A stretch of DNA of 64,000 nt from Loigolactobacillus coryniformis subsp. coryniformis KCTC 3167 = DSM 20001. Lineage in GTDB: Bacteria; Bacillota; Bacilli; Lactobacillales; Lactobacillaceae. The translations under genes and the position numbers were made by a program. The notes beneath the pieces are model-generated. The model had not been told where the DNA came from. It made no database searches and saw only the letters and a program-made list of their open reading frames with translations. Positions 8,346 to 17,296 of the stretch are shown here, piece by piece; positions within the stretch are counted from its first letter, which is position 1; each line of letters begins with the position of its first letter. The stretch is from positions 930,001-994,000 of the forward strand of contig NZ_CP017713.1 of assembly GCF_002706425.1 (NCBI RefSeq), read 5' to 3'.

Positions 8346-8384
8346 GGGGTTGTGACATAAGTAATTTATGTTCAACTCCTTTTT
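8346..8384 (+). repeat. Repeated hairpin, copy 1 (GGTTGTGACATA family)
   Basis: GGGGTTGTGACATAA and TTTATGTTCAACTCC can pair with mismatches, and T5 follows. The core GGTTGTGACATA..GTAAT..TATGTT recurs in the hairpin at 33034-33080 after rhaD. It may be a second terminator or a dispersed hairpin element. Confidence 0.55.
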
Positions 8385-8916
8385 GCACTTATGAATAATA
8401 TTGTTAAAACTATGCCACAAGGCAAATTTTTTCGTTTAGCTACGGCCAACCAATAATCCACTGTGTGCATTTGTACGCCGCCTTAGGCTAATTTCTAAAA
8501 AATGGACGCTTGATGGCACACGTTTATTTTTGTTCTACTTTCTATATTTTTATTCTATTAAATCGTATTGAGACTCACTATACTATAACTGTAGTAAAGC
8601 TAGACCAGTTAACTTTAATTGCGATTAAAATAATATTTCTACTATATACCAATTGTATCTGATACTATTCCAATGCTTTTTTTAAACTTGACCAGTAAAT
8701 AACGAGCTTAATCAATGTTAGCGTTTTCGTTATGCTATAAGTATAGAAAGCGGTAACGTCAAAAGTTCTATGAAAACCGTGGTTCAGAAGGTGGTGTAGA
8801 TGCAACTGTAGAAATCGACTTAAGGATTGAGTGGTCTAGTTGGTTAGTTCTGTACGCGCACAGTATTAATCCGGCCAATCGCCCGTTTCGAGGCAACACA
8901 AAGTCAGCTTAGACAA
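8385..8916. other. Gene-poor interval with an orphan promoter and cre-like site
   Basis: This is an AT-rich stretch with no supported gene. It holds an extended -10 (TGC-TATAAG, hexamer 8736-8741) followed at 8745-8758 by AGAAAGCGGTAACG, matching 11 of 14 positions of the CcpA cre consensus. An open stretch at about 8770-8910 reads FYENRGSEGGVDATVEIDL, which could be a gene remnant but is not recognised. The promoter and cre might be the ancestral control region of the sorbitol operon, now cut off by the IS at about 8.9-10.5 kb. Confidence 0.4.
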
Positions 8917-10517
8917 GTTTGATTCTAGTCCTAAACTAATGCTTGCTTATGCAGTTGGTAATTGGCTTTGTGCTAGATCAATCAAGGCCAACCATTTATC
9001 GTACATGCGCGGTTTATTGTCCAGCTCTGGTAGGTGTACCGGCACCTTATAATCTAGCGCTTCGTGCGGGCGTAAAAAGTTATAAGCCGCTGAATATAAG
9101 GCGGTATAACTGGCTGAACCGGTTGGTGAGTTAAAACCAGTGGCCGACCGATAATTGCCCTTAAAACTACGGTTTAAACGCTCAATTGTTTGTTTCAAGA
9201 AACGATACTCTTTACTGATTGGATCTTTGTTGGTCAACCCTACTACTTGCTTGATTTTAAAATTGATCCCTTGTTGAGCAAAATAAAGTTGTGCTACTTG
9301 ATAAATGGGATTGGCGTCGACTACGAACTGTAGGTCGGCTGGACGTTCGGACATCTTCTGTAGGACTTGATTGATGGCAACGACCGCTGATTCAGTTGTG
9401 CGGTTGGGCGTTATATAGTCGGCTAGAATTAGCTTTTTAACCGCGTCGTAAAAGTAAAAGATATAGTTCCACTTACCTTTGACCTTGACGTAAGTCTCAT
9501 CACCAACTAATTGGTTGGAAAGTTCGTAAGGATAGTTAGCCCAGAATGGTCGAATAACGGTCGCTACCGCCTCTTCGTAGTTGTGAATGGTTTGGTGGGA
9601 GATCTTAACGCCGTGAACGTCGTACATGATGGCTGCGGTACGACGGGCCGACAGGCCATAGTTAATGTGATAGGTCAGGACAAGCCCTAAAACCTCAGGG
9701 CTGGCTTGGATCTTACTCAAATCGACCTTGGCTTGAACTGGCGAACTAGCCGCTAAGCCTTTGAGATCGAATTTAAAGTTACGGAAAGTGTAGCGTACTT
9801 TGAAGCTAGATGGCTGTTCCTTGAATTGTTTGGCTTCAGCTACGGATAACTGCTTGATTTGTTTTAAACGAAATGAACATTGGTCATTAGGACAACGTAA
9901 CACATCGAAGTTACTACGGTGGTGATGAGCTTCCAATCGATGTTGGCAGTATGGGCAACGAAGTACCACCGCTTTCTTCTTCTGCGCATCACCATTTTGG
10001 AAGCTAAAAGCGCAGATCTTACACTTAAGCTGATTACCTTTACCGTTATTAGCGTATAGATAGTCGCTTGGGGCATTACAGCGTGGGCAACGTTGGTTCT
10101 GGAACGTGATCACGGTGCCTTGTCGGCGCCGAATTGGTTTTAGATCTTTGCCGGTTTTGGTCATGTAGTCAATGATCAGTTGCTCATAATTAAGTGATTC
10201 TGGACCAATATCGGCTGCTAAAATTGGTAATTTATCGTCAACTTGAAATTGATTAAAGCGTTTATAGGTTGGTTTATCGGTGCTGGGCAAGCGCGAATGG
10301 TCAAAAATATCAATCAGCTGGGCCAACAAAAAGATGATCAATGCACGTTGGAACTTGATTATTTGGACTAAATAAGTTAATAATGGTGTAAGCACTCGGA
10401 TCTCCTTCTTTCTTGGAATTCTTGTTGGTTGCACACCAAGGATAACAGAAGAATTGGTCCGGGTGTTTTTTAATTTCACTTAGATAATACAAAACCATTA
10501 GAAACAATAATTAAAAC
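8917..10517 (-). mobile_element. Insertion sequence with zinc-ribbon DDE transposase (ends tentative)
   Basis: One transposase gene fills the element. A 7-bp direct repeat TAGACAA at 8910-8916 and 10518-10524 could be the target duplication, and the inner ends begin GTTTGATT and GTTTTAATT. A 7-bp match in such a region is expected by chance nearly once, so the ends are provisional. The element stands between a promoter/cre-like site and gutF. Confidence 0.55.
8947..10395 (-). CDS. DDE transposase with N-terminal zinc fingers (IS6/IS240-like catalytic domain)
   Basis: This protein has about 482 residues. Zn-binding pairs CPRC, CKIC, CPYC and CPNDQC lie at about 95-180, followed by an HTH-like part (YGLSARRTAAIMYDVHGVKISHQTIHNY). 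The DDE core follows: VGDETYVKVKGKW with the first Asp, VVDANPIYQ with the second, and KQTIERLNRSFKGNYR with the Glu. The usual IS6 transposase is about 230 residues, so the zinc-ribbon extension is the distinguishing trait. The chosen start is GTG at 10395 after AAGGAG; the same frame is open to 10479 but has no ribosome site there. Confidence 0.8.
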   Translation of the reverse strand: MLTPLLTYLVQIIKFQRALIIFLLAQLIDIFDHSRLPSTDKPTYKRFNQFQVDDKLPILAADIGPESLNYEQLIIDYMTKTGKDLKPIRRRQGTVITFQNQRCPRCNAPSDYLYANNGKGNQLKCKICAFSFQNGDAQKKKAVVLRCPYCQHRLEAHHHRSNFDVLRCPNDQCSFRLKQIKQLSVAEAKQFKEQPSSFKVRYTFRNFKFDLKGLAASSPVQAKVDLSKIQASPEVLGLVLTYHINYGLSARRTAAIMYDVHGVKISHQTIHNYEEAVATVIRPFWANYPYELSNQLVGDETYVKVKGKWNYIFYFYDAVKKLILADYITPNRTTESAVVAINQVLQKMSERPADLQFVVDANPIYQVAQLYFAQQGINFKIKQVVGLTNKDPISKEYRFLKQTIERLNRSFKGNYRSATGFNSPTGSASYTALYSAAYNFLRPHEALDYKVPVHLPELDNKPRMYDKWLALIDLAQSQLPTA

Positions 10518-10570
10518 TAGACAAAATCGGGTACGTTTGACAGTACCTAGAAAGCAAGGAGGTAATTAGT

Positions 10571-11374
10571 ATGTTAGCAAATTGGTTAGAATTACAAGGT
10601 AAAACGGTGGTCGTAACGGGTGGCTCTTCTGGTATTGGTGATGCGATCGTGCGTGAGTTAGTCACACAAAATGTAAACGTTGTTAATGCTGATTTAAAAG
10701 AAGGCAAATTTCAGGCTAAGAACCTAATGTTTGTCCAAACAGATGTCACTTCACCTGCAGCAGTTGAATCTTTAGTTGAACAAGTTGTGGCTAAATATGG
10801 AACAATCGATGGATTGGTCAATAATGCTGGTATTAATTTGCCACGGCTATTGGTAGACGATAAACAACCAAAGGGACAATATGAATTAACTGAAGCTGCC
10901 TTCAATAAGATGTTTGCGGTCAATGTTAAAAGCGTTTTCTTAATGAGCCAAGCAGTTGGGCGGATTTTAGTGCACAAGCACGAGGGCGTCATTGTTAATA
11001 TGTCATCTGAAGCAGGACTTGAAGGCTCGATTGGTCAAAGTGTTTATTCAGCTACTAAGGGCGCGATTAATAGCTTTACGCGGTCATGGGCAAAGGAACT
11101 TGGCCAGTATAATGTGCGCGTAGTTGGGATTGCACCAGGAATCATGGAAGCAACTGGTTTGCGCACACCGGCTTATGAAGAAGCTTTAGCCTATACACGG
11201 CATAAAACGGTTGAACAATTACGTGCTGGCTATAAGAGTACAAGTACGACACCACTTGGCCGTAGTGGGCATTTGTCAGAAGTTGCTGATTTAGTTTGTT
11301 ACTATTTATCCAATCGTTCCAGCTATATTACTGGGGTAACGACAAATATTGCTGGCGGGAAATCGCGTGGTTAG
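10571..11374 (+). CDS. gutF: Sorbitol-6-phosphate 2-dehydrogenase
   Basis: This 267-residue short-chain dehydrogenase oxidises sorbitol-6-phosphate to fructose-6-phosphate with NAD. It has the nucleotide motif TGGSSGIG (about 16-23), NNAG (about 86-89), catalytic Ser in NMSSEAG, and YSATKG (Tyr-x3-Lys, about 157-162). It is the first gene of a set ordered dehydrogenase, PRD regulator, GutM, EIIC, EIIBC, EIIA, the order known for lactobacillus gutFRMCBA. The ribosome site AAGGAGGT is strong. No convincing promoter remains between the IS and this gene. Confidence 0.92.
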   Translation: MLANWLELQGKTVVVTGGSSGIGDAIVRELVTQNVNVVNADLKEGKFQAKNLMFVQTDVTSPAAVESLVEQVVAKYGTIDGLVNNAGINLPRLLVDDKQPKGQYELTEAAFNKMFAVNVKSVFLMSQAVGRILVHKHEGVIVNMSSEAGLEGSIGQSVYSATKGAINSFTRSWAKELGQYNVRVVGIAPGIMEATGLRTPAYEEALAYTRHKTVEQLRAGYKSTSTTPLGRSGHLSEVADLVCYYLSNRSSYITGVTTNIAGGKSRG

Positions 11375-11426
11375 ATGGTTGATTTAAGCTAGCAATATTA
11401 ATTTATAGAAATGAGGCGTAGCGCGA

Positions 11427-13286
11427 ATGGACAATCAAGATTATCGTTTATTGAAGCGATTTATCACTCGTGAGTCAATTCCCGTGGCTGAATTGATTGC
11501 TAGTGAAAATATTTCGCAGAAAACTTTACAGAAACGTTTGGCAAAGTTAAATGAGAATATACATGGTATTGGCCAAATTAAGGAACGGCATGGTCGCTAT
11601 TTTCTTCAAGTTATTGATTATCATGGCTTGAGTCGACTGCAATCCGGTTATTTACGTGAATCACTAGACTTTAACGATAGTGAAAAACGGCAGGCCTATA
11701 TTATTCAGCAATTAGTAACGACAACCGGCTATGTTGTTCAAGATGATTTAGCTGATACATTAATGATCAGTCGCAGTACCTTAAGCAAGGATTTAGACAA
11801 ATTACGGCGTACGTTACGTGTTTACGATGCAGAAATTGTGGCGCAATCTAATCATGGTATTAAGTTAGTTCTAGACCAGGCTTATCAATTGCCATTACTA
11901 TTACTCAATGAGGTCTATGATTATTTTGCGGCTAATTATCCGTTAACGCCTGCGGTGCAGCAAGCGTTAGCCGCTGTTTCAAACCAGATCAATGATCAAA
12001 CGACCGCCACACGTTTACAGAAGTTGACCGCTATTATGTCGTTTTTGTGGCGGGATGATCGGCAAATTGATTTACATGTAGCCCATTATCAAAATTTAGT
12101 AAGATTAACGCCAGAGTGGCAGCAATTATTTCGCGCTTTATCGGCGCAACGCCAAACTAATTTGACGGCAACTGAACAGGACTTTATTTGTTTTCCTGTT
12201 AATTTAAAGTACTCCTCGTTGTTATCTCATTCCTTAGTCGCGCAACAATTAGATAAGAATCAAGCTTTATTACAGCAAATCAAGCGCCAGATCGAGGTAC
12301 ATGTTCAAGTTGAATTAGATTATGCTGAATTTTATACGCAAGTCAAATATCATTTACTTTTTCTGTGTTATCGTAGTTTGTTTAACATGCCTGCTAGCGA
12401 AATTTTTACCAACGAGATCATTAAGAATTATCCCGTTGCGGCCGAATTGGCATTGATTGCACTGAATACATTAGAGCAGGGATTAGGTGCCATTATTCCG
12501 ACCACAGAAGCGACTTATTTAACGGTATATTTTCAGTTAGCTTTGGATGCGGTTCAAGATCAACAGCATGTCGCACAGCAAGTTGGAATCGTCGGTAACA
12601 TTGGCTTAGGTGCTCAGCACTTTTTGAAAAAGCAGCTAGCGGAGGTCTTTGCTGATCAAATTAAGGTAGTTGCCATAACCGATAAAGCGCAATTGAAGCA
12701 ACCTGATTTACCTTTCTTATTAATTTTTTCTGATCAACCATTGGATTTAGGGGATAATCGGATTCCAGTGATTCGAATCGATGATTTATTTAGAACTGAA
12801 GAGTTGACCACTAAAATCACTTTATCGCTAGTCCATAAAGCAATTATGGCGCAAGCATGTCATTTGCAAATAACTTATTTGACACCGCAAGCTGATTATC
12901 AAGCAACCGTTGATCAAATGATTGAACAGGCCACACTTAAAGGCGAATTGGCTCCTAGTTTTAAGCAGATGTGGCATCAACGCGAACTTCAGGGCAGTAG
13001 TGTTTTCGAAAATGGGATTGCATTGCCCCATACGATCAATGAAATCGCCAAACCAGTCATTTTTCTACAAATTGGTATCTTACAAAAGCCATTGCTGGTA
13101 AATAAGCGCAAAGTACATTTGATTTTCTTACTAGGTATTCCGCAACAGTTAAATCAACAGCTGAATCGAGTATTGGATACGTTGTATGATTTCATTTTTA
13201 GTGTGGTCCGTCAGGAAAATGTCTTACAAAATCTGTTGCATTATCGTCTGGATCAACCGATTGAACAACTAACGGAGGGGATTTAA
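11427..13286 (+). CDS. gutR: PRD-containing transcriptional regulator of the sorbitol operon
   Basis: This 619-residue BglG/MtlR-type activator has N-terminal HTH domains (VAELIASENISQKTLQKRLAKL; DDLADTLMISRSTLSKDLDKL). Two PTS regulation domains follow with His near VAHYQNL, CYRSLFN and the third quarter of the protein. A weak EIIB-like segment is next, and a C-terminal EIIA-like domain has FENGIALPHTIN (about residue 530) with the phosphorylatable His. PTS phosphorylation tunes activity. It would switch on the gut genes when sorbitol is imported. Its stop overlaps the start of gutM by one base (TAATG). Confidence 0.9.
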   Translation: MDNQDYRLLKRFITRESIPVAELIASENISQKTLQKRLAKLNENIHGIGQIKERHGRYFLQVIDYHGLSRLQSGYLRESLDFNDSEKRQAYIIQQLVTTTGYVVQDDLADTLMISRSTLSKDLDKLRRTLRVYDAEIVAQSNHGIKLVLDQAYQLPLLLLNEVYDYFAANYPLTPAVQQALAAVSNQINDQTTATRLQKLTAIMSFLWRDDRQIDLHVAHYQNLVRLTPEWQQLFRALSAQRQTNLTATEQDFICFPVNLKYSSLLSHSLVAQQLDKNQALLQQIKRQIEVHVQVELDYAEFYTQVKYHLLFLCYRSLFNMPASEIFTNEIIKNYPVAAELALIALNTLEQGLGAIIPTTEATYLTVYFQLALDAVQDQQHVAQQVGIVGNIGLGAQHFLKKQLAEVFADQIKVVAITDKAQLKQPDLPFLLIFSDQPLDLGDNRIPVIRIDDLFRTEELTTKITLSLVHKAIMAQACHLQITYLTPQADYQATVDQMIEQATLKGELAPSFKQMWHQRELQGSSVFENGIALPHTINEIAKPVIFLQIGILQKPLLVNKRKVHLIFLLGIPQQLNQQLNRVLDTLYDFIFSVVRQENVLQNLLHYRLDQPIEQLTEGI

Positions 13287-13774
13287 TGCTGATTATTATT
13301 TTGATTATTTTCGTTGCCTTTATTCTACAGGCCGGACTGGGATTTTTACAGTTACGAAATTTTACTCACCATTATCAGGCTCTTCGGCGGCAAGGACGAG
13401 TGTTGATTGGACGCAATCCTAAACGATTGCAAGCGGGCACGTTACTTTTGATTGCTTTAGATCAAGATGGCGTGATTCGCGCTTGCCAATTAATGAAAGG
13501 GGTTACTATTTTTGCTCGTTTTCAAACGGTGACTCGCTTCAATGGGCAGTCCTTTCTGGAAGTAGCTACAGATTATAAGCAGCTAGCACGTGAGTCCAGA
13601 TTATTAAGACAATGTTTATTGAATGCTTATCAAACGTTGATCAAATATCACAGTGGTCAGTTAAACGAGCATGATTTTAGCGGTCAAACGAACTTTTTTG
13701 ATTTGCCACTAATCACTTATATTCGTAATCAACTACAACACTTTGGCCATTATCTAAAGAAAGTAGGCAGTTAA
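13286..13774 (+). CDS. gutM: GutM/SrlM-family activator of the sorbitol operon
   Basis: This 162-residue protein has an N-terminal membrane-anchor-like helix (LIIILIIFVAFILQAGLGFLQ), then a soluble basic domain with GRNPKRLQAGTLLLIALD. SrlM/GutM proteins accompany sorbitol PTS genes and help transcription of the operon; in L. casei GutM is needed for full expression. It overlaps gutR by one base and is one base from gutC, so the operon is tightly coupled. Confidence 0.88.
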   Translation: MLIIILIIFVAFILQAGLGFLQLRNFTHHYQALRRQGRVLIGRNPKRLQAGTLLLIALDQDGVIRACQLMKGVTIFARFQTVTRFNGQSFLEVATDYKQLARESRLLRQCLLNAYQTLIKYHSGQLNEHDFSGQTNFFDLPLITYIRNQLQHFGHYLKKVGS

Positions 13775-13775
13775 T

Positions 13776-14339
13776 ATGCATTATATTACAGATTTTGCAT
13801 CAGGTTTTATGAACTTATTCCAGACTGGTGCTAAGACTTTTATTAGTTGGATGTCAACGATCGTACCAGTGGTTTTGTTATTGTTGGTTTTAATGAATAC
13901 GATCATTGCCTTTTTAGGCGAAGAGCGAATGGAAAAAATCGCTAAGGCATCGTCAAGAAATGTTTTGACTCGTTATATGTTATTACCATTTCTAGCGGCA
14001 TTCATGCTAGGCAATCCAATGTCGTTTACGCTAGGTCGATTTATGCCAGAGTTTTACAAGCCCAGCTATTATGCGGCAATGGCGCAGTTTAACCATACCA
14101 GTAATGGGGTTTTCCCGCATATTAATCCAGGTGAATTATTCATTTGGATGGGCATTGCACAGGGGGTCCAAAAATTAGGCTTGAATACGATGGATCTAGC
14201 CATACGTTACTTGTTAGTTGGTTTGATTATGAACTTCATTGGCGGCTGGGTCACCGACTTGACGACTGCATATGTTTGCAAGTCAAGCGGCGTGACCTTA
14301 TCCAAACAAGTTGCACTTAATTCTAAAGCCACTGAATAA
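13776..14339 (+). CDS. gutC: Sorbitol PTS EIIC component (EIIC2-type)
   Basis: This 187-residue membrane protein of the glucitol PTS (SrlA family) has hydrophobic segments at about 20-48, 68-85 and 125-165. Family motifs are ITDFASGFMNLFQTGAKTF, LGNPMSFTLGRFMPEFYKPSYYAA and NHTSNGVFPHINPGELF. With the adjacent EIIBC subunit it forms the sorbitol channel. The start lies one base after the gutM stop, and a short spacer leads to gutB. Confidence 0.92.
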   Translation: MHYITDFASGFMNLFQTGAKTFISWMSTIVPVVLLLLVLMNTIIAFLGEERMEKIAKASSRNVLTRYMLLPFLAAFMLGNPMSFTLGRFMPEFYKPSYYAAMAQFNHTSNGVFPHINPGELFIWMGIAQGVQKLGLNTMDLAIRYLLVGLIMNFIGGWVTDLTTAYVCKSSGVTLSKQVALNSKATE

Positions 14340-14365
14340 TTTCGAACATCAAGGAGGTTTGCATC

Positions 14366-15373
14366 ATGAGTTGGCATAGTATTCGTATTGTAAAAGGTAG
14401 TGGCGGCTACGGCGGACCACTAACCATTACCCCAACTGAACAGAAGCATAAATTTATCTATGTTACCGGCGGCGAACGCCCAAGCATCGTGGATAAAATT
14501 GAAAAATTAACCGGTATGAAAGCAGTCGACGGCTTTAAAACCGCAATTCCTGACGAAGAAACTGCGCTGGCTGTTATTGACTGTGGTGGTACCTTGCGCT
14601 GTGGTATTTATCCCAAGAAGGGAATCTTGACGGTGAATGTATTGCCTACTGGTAAAAGCGGTCCCTTGCAACAATTTATTCATCCCGAAATTTATGTTTC
14701 AGCAGTTGGCGATAAACAAATTACGTTAGTTGATGAGACTACTACTGAACCAGCCACTGCTGAAACTGAAACCGAAAAGGCGGCCGTAACTGAGACTCCT
14801 AAATACGAAACCGGTAAAAATATTACTGACCAACTACAACATAAAAGTATTATCGCCAAAATTGGGATCGGTGCTGGTAAAGTCGTTGCAACGTTTAATC
14901 AGGCCGCAAAGGATTCTGTCCAAACTGTGATCAATACAATTATTCCTTTTATGGCATTTGTTGCCCTATTAATTGGTATTATTCAAGGATCTGGGATCGG
15001 CAAGATCTTTGCTAAGCTAATGTCGCCTTTAGCTGGTAATGTGATTGGTTTATGTGTGATCGGATTCATTTGTTCCTTACCGTTCTTGTCACCATTGTTA
15101 GGTCCTGGTGCAGTTATTGGTCAAGTTGTGGGTACATTAATTGGTTTGGAAATTGGTAAAGGCAATATTCCACCGCAATATGCTTTACCAGCACTATTCG
15201 CAATCAATACGCAAAACGCTTGTGATTTTATTCCAGTTGGTTTGGGGTTAGAGGAAGCAGAAGCTAAAACGGTTGAAGTCGGTGTGCCGTCAGTGCTTTA
15301 TTCCCGCTTTATCAATGGGGTGCCACGGGTGATCGTTGCTTGGTTAGCTAGTTTTGGCTTATACGCGAAGTAA
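14366..15373 (+). CDS. gutB: Sorbitol PTS EIIBC component
   Basis: This 335-residue subunit (SrlE family) has an N-terminal EIIB domain with the phosphorylated Cys in IDCGGTLRCGIYPKKG (about 74-89). A charged Glu/Thr-rich linker (about 120-155) follows, then a C-terminal membrane domain with TVINTIIPFMAFVALLIGI and LSPLLGPGAVIGQVVG. It receives phosphate from GutA and passes it to sorbitol during import. The ribosome site AAGGAGG is strong. Confidence 0.92.
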   Translation: MSWHSIRIVKGSGGYGGPLTITPTEQKHKFIYVTGGERPSIVDKIEKLTGMKAVDGFKTAIPDEETALAVIDCGGTLRCGIYPKKGILTVNVLPTGKSGPLQQFIHPEIYVSAVGDKQITLVDETTTEPATAETETEKAAVTETPKYETGKNITDQLQHKSIIAKIGIGAGKVVATFNQAAKDSVQTVINTIIPFMAFVALLIGIIQGSGIGKIFAKLMSPLAGNVIGLCVIGFICSLPFLSPLLGPGAVIGQVVGTLIGLEIGKGNIPPQYALPALFAINTQNACDFIPVGLGLEEAEAKTVEVGVPSVLYSRFINGVPRVIVAWLASFGLYAK

Positions 15374-15397
15374 TAAATTAATCGGGAGGAATTCAAT

Positions 15398-15772
15398 ATG
15401 GATCAGACTAAAACAGTTGTTTTTGAAACGCACGTGAATGAGATTGGGACTGAAGCTAAAGACTTTGCTGCAATTAACATGATGATTTTCTTCGGTAATG
15501 AAGCACCAGCAGCTTTGCGTCCTTCGTGCTATTTAATTGATGTGGTGCCAGTACAACAGACCATTGTCCCTGGCATGGTGTTGTTAATTGATCAGCAAGC
15601 TTACAAAGTAACCGCGGTTGGCGGCGAAGTTCAGACTAATTTAAGCAATTTAGGTCATATCTCTGTTGTTTTTAATGGCGCAACTAAACCAGAGCTAGCA
15701 GGGACAATGTATGTGGAAGCTAAGGATTATCCTGTTGTCAGTGTTGGCAGTCAAGTCCAATTATTAGCCTAA
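15398..15772 (+). CDS. gutA: Sorbitol PTS EIIA component
   Basis: This 124-residue cytoplasmic phosphocarrier of the glucitol EIIA family has the phospho-His motif NLSNLGHISVVFNG (about 80-93). EIIA takes phosphate from HPr and gives it to the EIIB Cys. It is the last gene of the operon, has a GGGAGG ribosome site, and is closed by a terminator shared with the convergent araC gene. Confidence 0.93.
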   Translation: MDQTKTVVFETHVNEIGTEAKDFAAINMMIFFGNEAPAALRPSCYLIDVVPVQQTIVPGMVLLIDQQAYKVTAVGGEVQTNLSNLGHISVVFNGATKPELAGTMYVEAKDYPVVSVGSQVQLLA

Positions 15773-15773
15773 T

Positions 15774-15803
15774 AAAAATGAGCCGCTTTTGGGCTCATTT
15801 TTT
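15774..15803. terminator. Bidirectional terminator between gutA and an araC gene
   Basis: AAAAATGAGCC (15774-15784) pairs with GGCTCATTTTT (15792-15802), with A and T runs on both sides, so it can end transcription from both strands. Confidence 0.9.
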
Positions 15804-16941
15804 AGTGGCGAAATTTAGAAGGAGTAGTACCAGTATAGTGACGAAAAACCCGGGTGAAGTGGCTTGGATCAGCAAAATTTAACATAGTGGCGATTTCTTG
15901 AATTGGGCGGTTGGAAAACTTTAAGAGATAACGGCCTTCGACTACCTTACGTTGTAAAATAAATTGTTTTAGTGATAAGCCAGTGGCTTGTTTGATCGTG
16001 TGTGATAAAGTCGCCGGTGCACAGTTTAATGCCGCAGCCACTTGTTCAACGCTTAGTGGCTGATAAATATGTTGTTGCAGGTACTGTTCTACTTGGTAGA
16101 CAGTAGTGGGTAGTTGTTGGCGTTGATAACGTTGTACCAAGTGTGTGTAGTAAGCGATGATTTGTCGAGTAAAATCTTTGTAATTTTTTAAATCAACTGA
16201 TTTTTCTGCTTCGCGAATCAACTTATCGCCTTTGAAATAAGATTCGCCAGCTGGGACACCACCAGCATTAGCAGCACGAGAAACGATAACGACTGTGACA
16301 ATAATAAATTCCTTAATGCGTCTAAGCGGATCATTGCTTAACATACCAATATATTCCGGGATCGCTAATAATTGATCACCTAAACTGGTTGCACGATTTA
16401 AATTACCGGCAGTAATTGCGGCGAGTAATAACTTTTCGCGCTCATAAATACTGTTCATTTCTTGATAATGCGTGACTTCGTTAGTTTTTAATTCCTCTAA
16501 TAGTAAATCACGTAATGAATAATCGGCGATCAATTTATCTAATTTTGGTGTTAAATGGATTTTTGGCGTGGCTGCCTTATGATATAGCGCTAAATAAATC
16601 GTTGTGGCTAATTTGCGGACATAATCTTTATCAATGGCAGTATGACTAATACTTGGTGCGTCCAATGAAATAAAACACAGCCAAAAGCCATTCCAATGGT
16701 GTTCTGTTAATTTAGGCATACATAAAATTAGTAGTTGCCAATGCGTCACTGTGAATAACTGTGGTTGGGCTGATTTAAATAATGGCAGTCGCTGCACCAC
16801 TTGGGTTGGGTGTAAGGTGACGGCCATATCGCGTTGCACTTGGGTGATCAATTGTCCAGAGCTAGTAAATTCACAAAACGAAAAATTTAATAACTGGCTA
16901 AATTGTTGCATTAAACTAAGCTGTGGATTTGTTTGTACCAT
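15802..16941 (-). CDS. AraC-family transcriptional regulator
   Basis: This 379-residue regulator has a long N-terminal sensing region of unrecognised type. The C-terminal AraC HTH pair (from about residue 280) reads LSVEQVAAALNCAPATLSHTIK and then PIQEIATMLNFADPSHFTRVFRHYTGTTPSKFR. It is divergent from the nagE-type PTS gene, so it probably controls that gene, itself or both. Its own -10 overlaps a cre-like site, which suggests carbon catabolite control. The ATG follows AAGGAGT. Confidence 0.85.
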   Translation of the reverse strand: MVQTNPQLSLMQQFSQLLNFSFCEFTSSGQLITQVQRDMAVTLHPTQVVQRLPLFKSAQPQLFTVTHWQLLILCMPKLTEHHWNGFWLCFISLDAPSISHTAIDKDYVRKLATTIYLALYHKAATPKIHLTPKLDKLIADYSLRDLLLEELKTNEVTHYQEMNSIYEREKLLLAAITAGNLNRATSLGDQLLAIPEYIGMLSNDPLRRIKEFIIVTVVIVSRAANAGGVPAGESYFKGDKLIREAEKSVDLKNYKDFTRQIIAYYTHLVQRYQRQQLPTTVYQVEQYLQQHIYQPLSVEQVAAALNCAPATLSHTIKQATGLSLKQFILQRKVVEGRYLLKFSNRPIQEIATMLNFADPSHFTRVFRHYTGTTPSKFRH

Positions 16942-17296
16942 GAATGTACTCCTTTGTTCGTTAAGTAGTATAAACTTATTATAACGGTTTCAGCCGTTTT
17001 GTTTTCAATAAAGTCGGTTGTAACTTTTTTATAATAAACAGAAATGCTTTCTGCAAATAGTTTTATTTAATAAGTTTTTCATGAAAGTAATCGTTTTCTG
17101 AAAAATATACCAAAAAACTCTGTTATACTTAATGTACACACTAGATTAGATAAGCATTGACTTTTAGCGATTAGCTTTGATATATACCAATTTCAATAGT
17201 GGTATTTATGCTACTTAATTTTAATAGCTTATTTCAGGAATACAGGTGTGCAATTTTGGCTAGAACGTGATTCGTGAGTATATTGGAGGTCTTTGG
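16942..17296. other. Divergent control region between araC and the PTS gene
   Basis: For the araC gene, the minus strand has TATAAT (16983-16978) overlapped by the cre-like TGAAACCGTTATAA (16992-16979, 12 of 14 consensus positions). For the PTS gene, the plus strand has TTGACT (17157-17162), an 18-bp spacer and TATATA (17181-17186). An extended -10, TGT-TATACT, lies further up at 17121-17129. AACGG/CCGTT is a short inverted repeat at the cre. AraC binding is expected here but no repeat pair is certain. Confidence 0.6.

Noticed and set aside
8770-8910. Open stretch FYENRGSEGGVDATVEIDL as a gene
   Set aside because: No start with ribosome site, short, and not recognised; noted only as a possible remnant.
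10310-10507. Minus-strand frame MFLMVLYYLSEIKKHPDQ before the IS transposase
   Set aside because: Overlaps the transposase N-terminus in another frame; the SD AAGGAG and GTG at 10395 better define the gene.
10537-10542. TTGACA before gutF as a promoter
   Set aside because: A -10 at proper spacing would fall on the gutF ribosome site, and no such hexamer is present.
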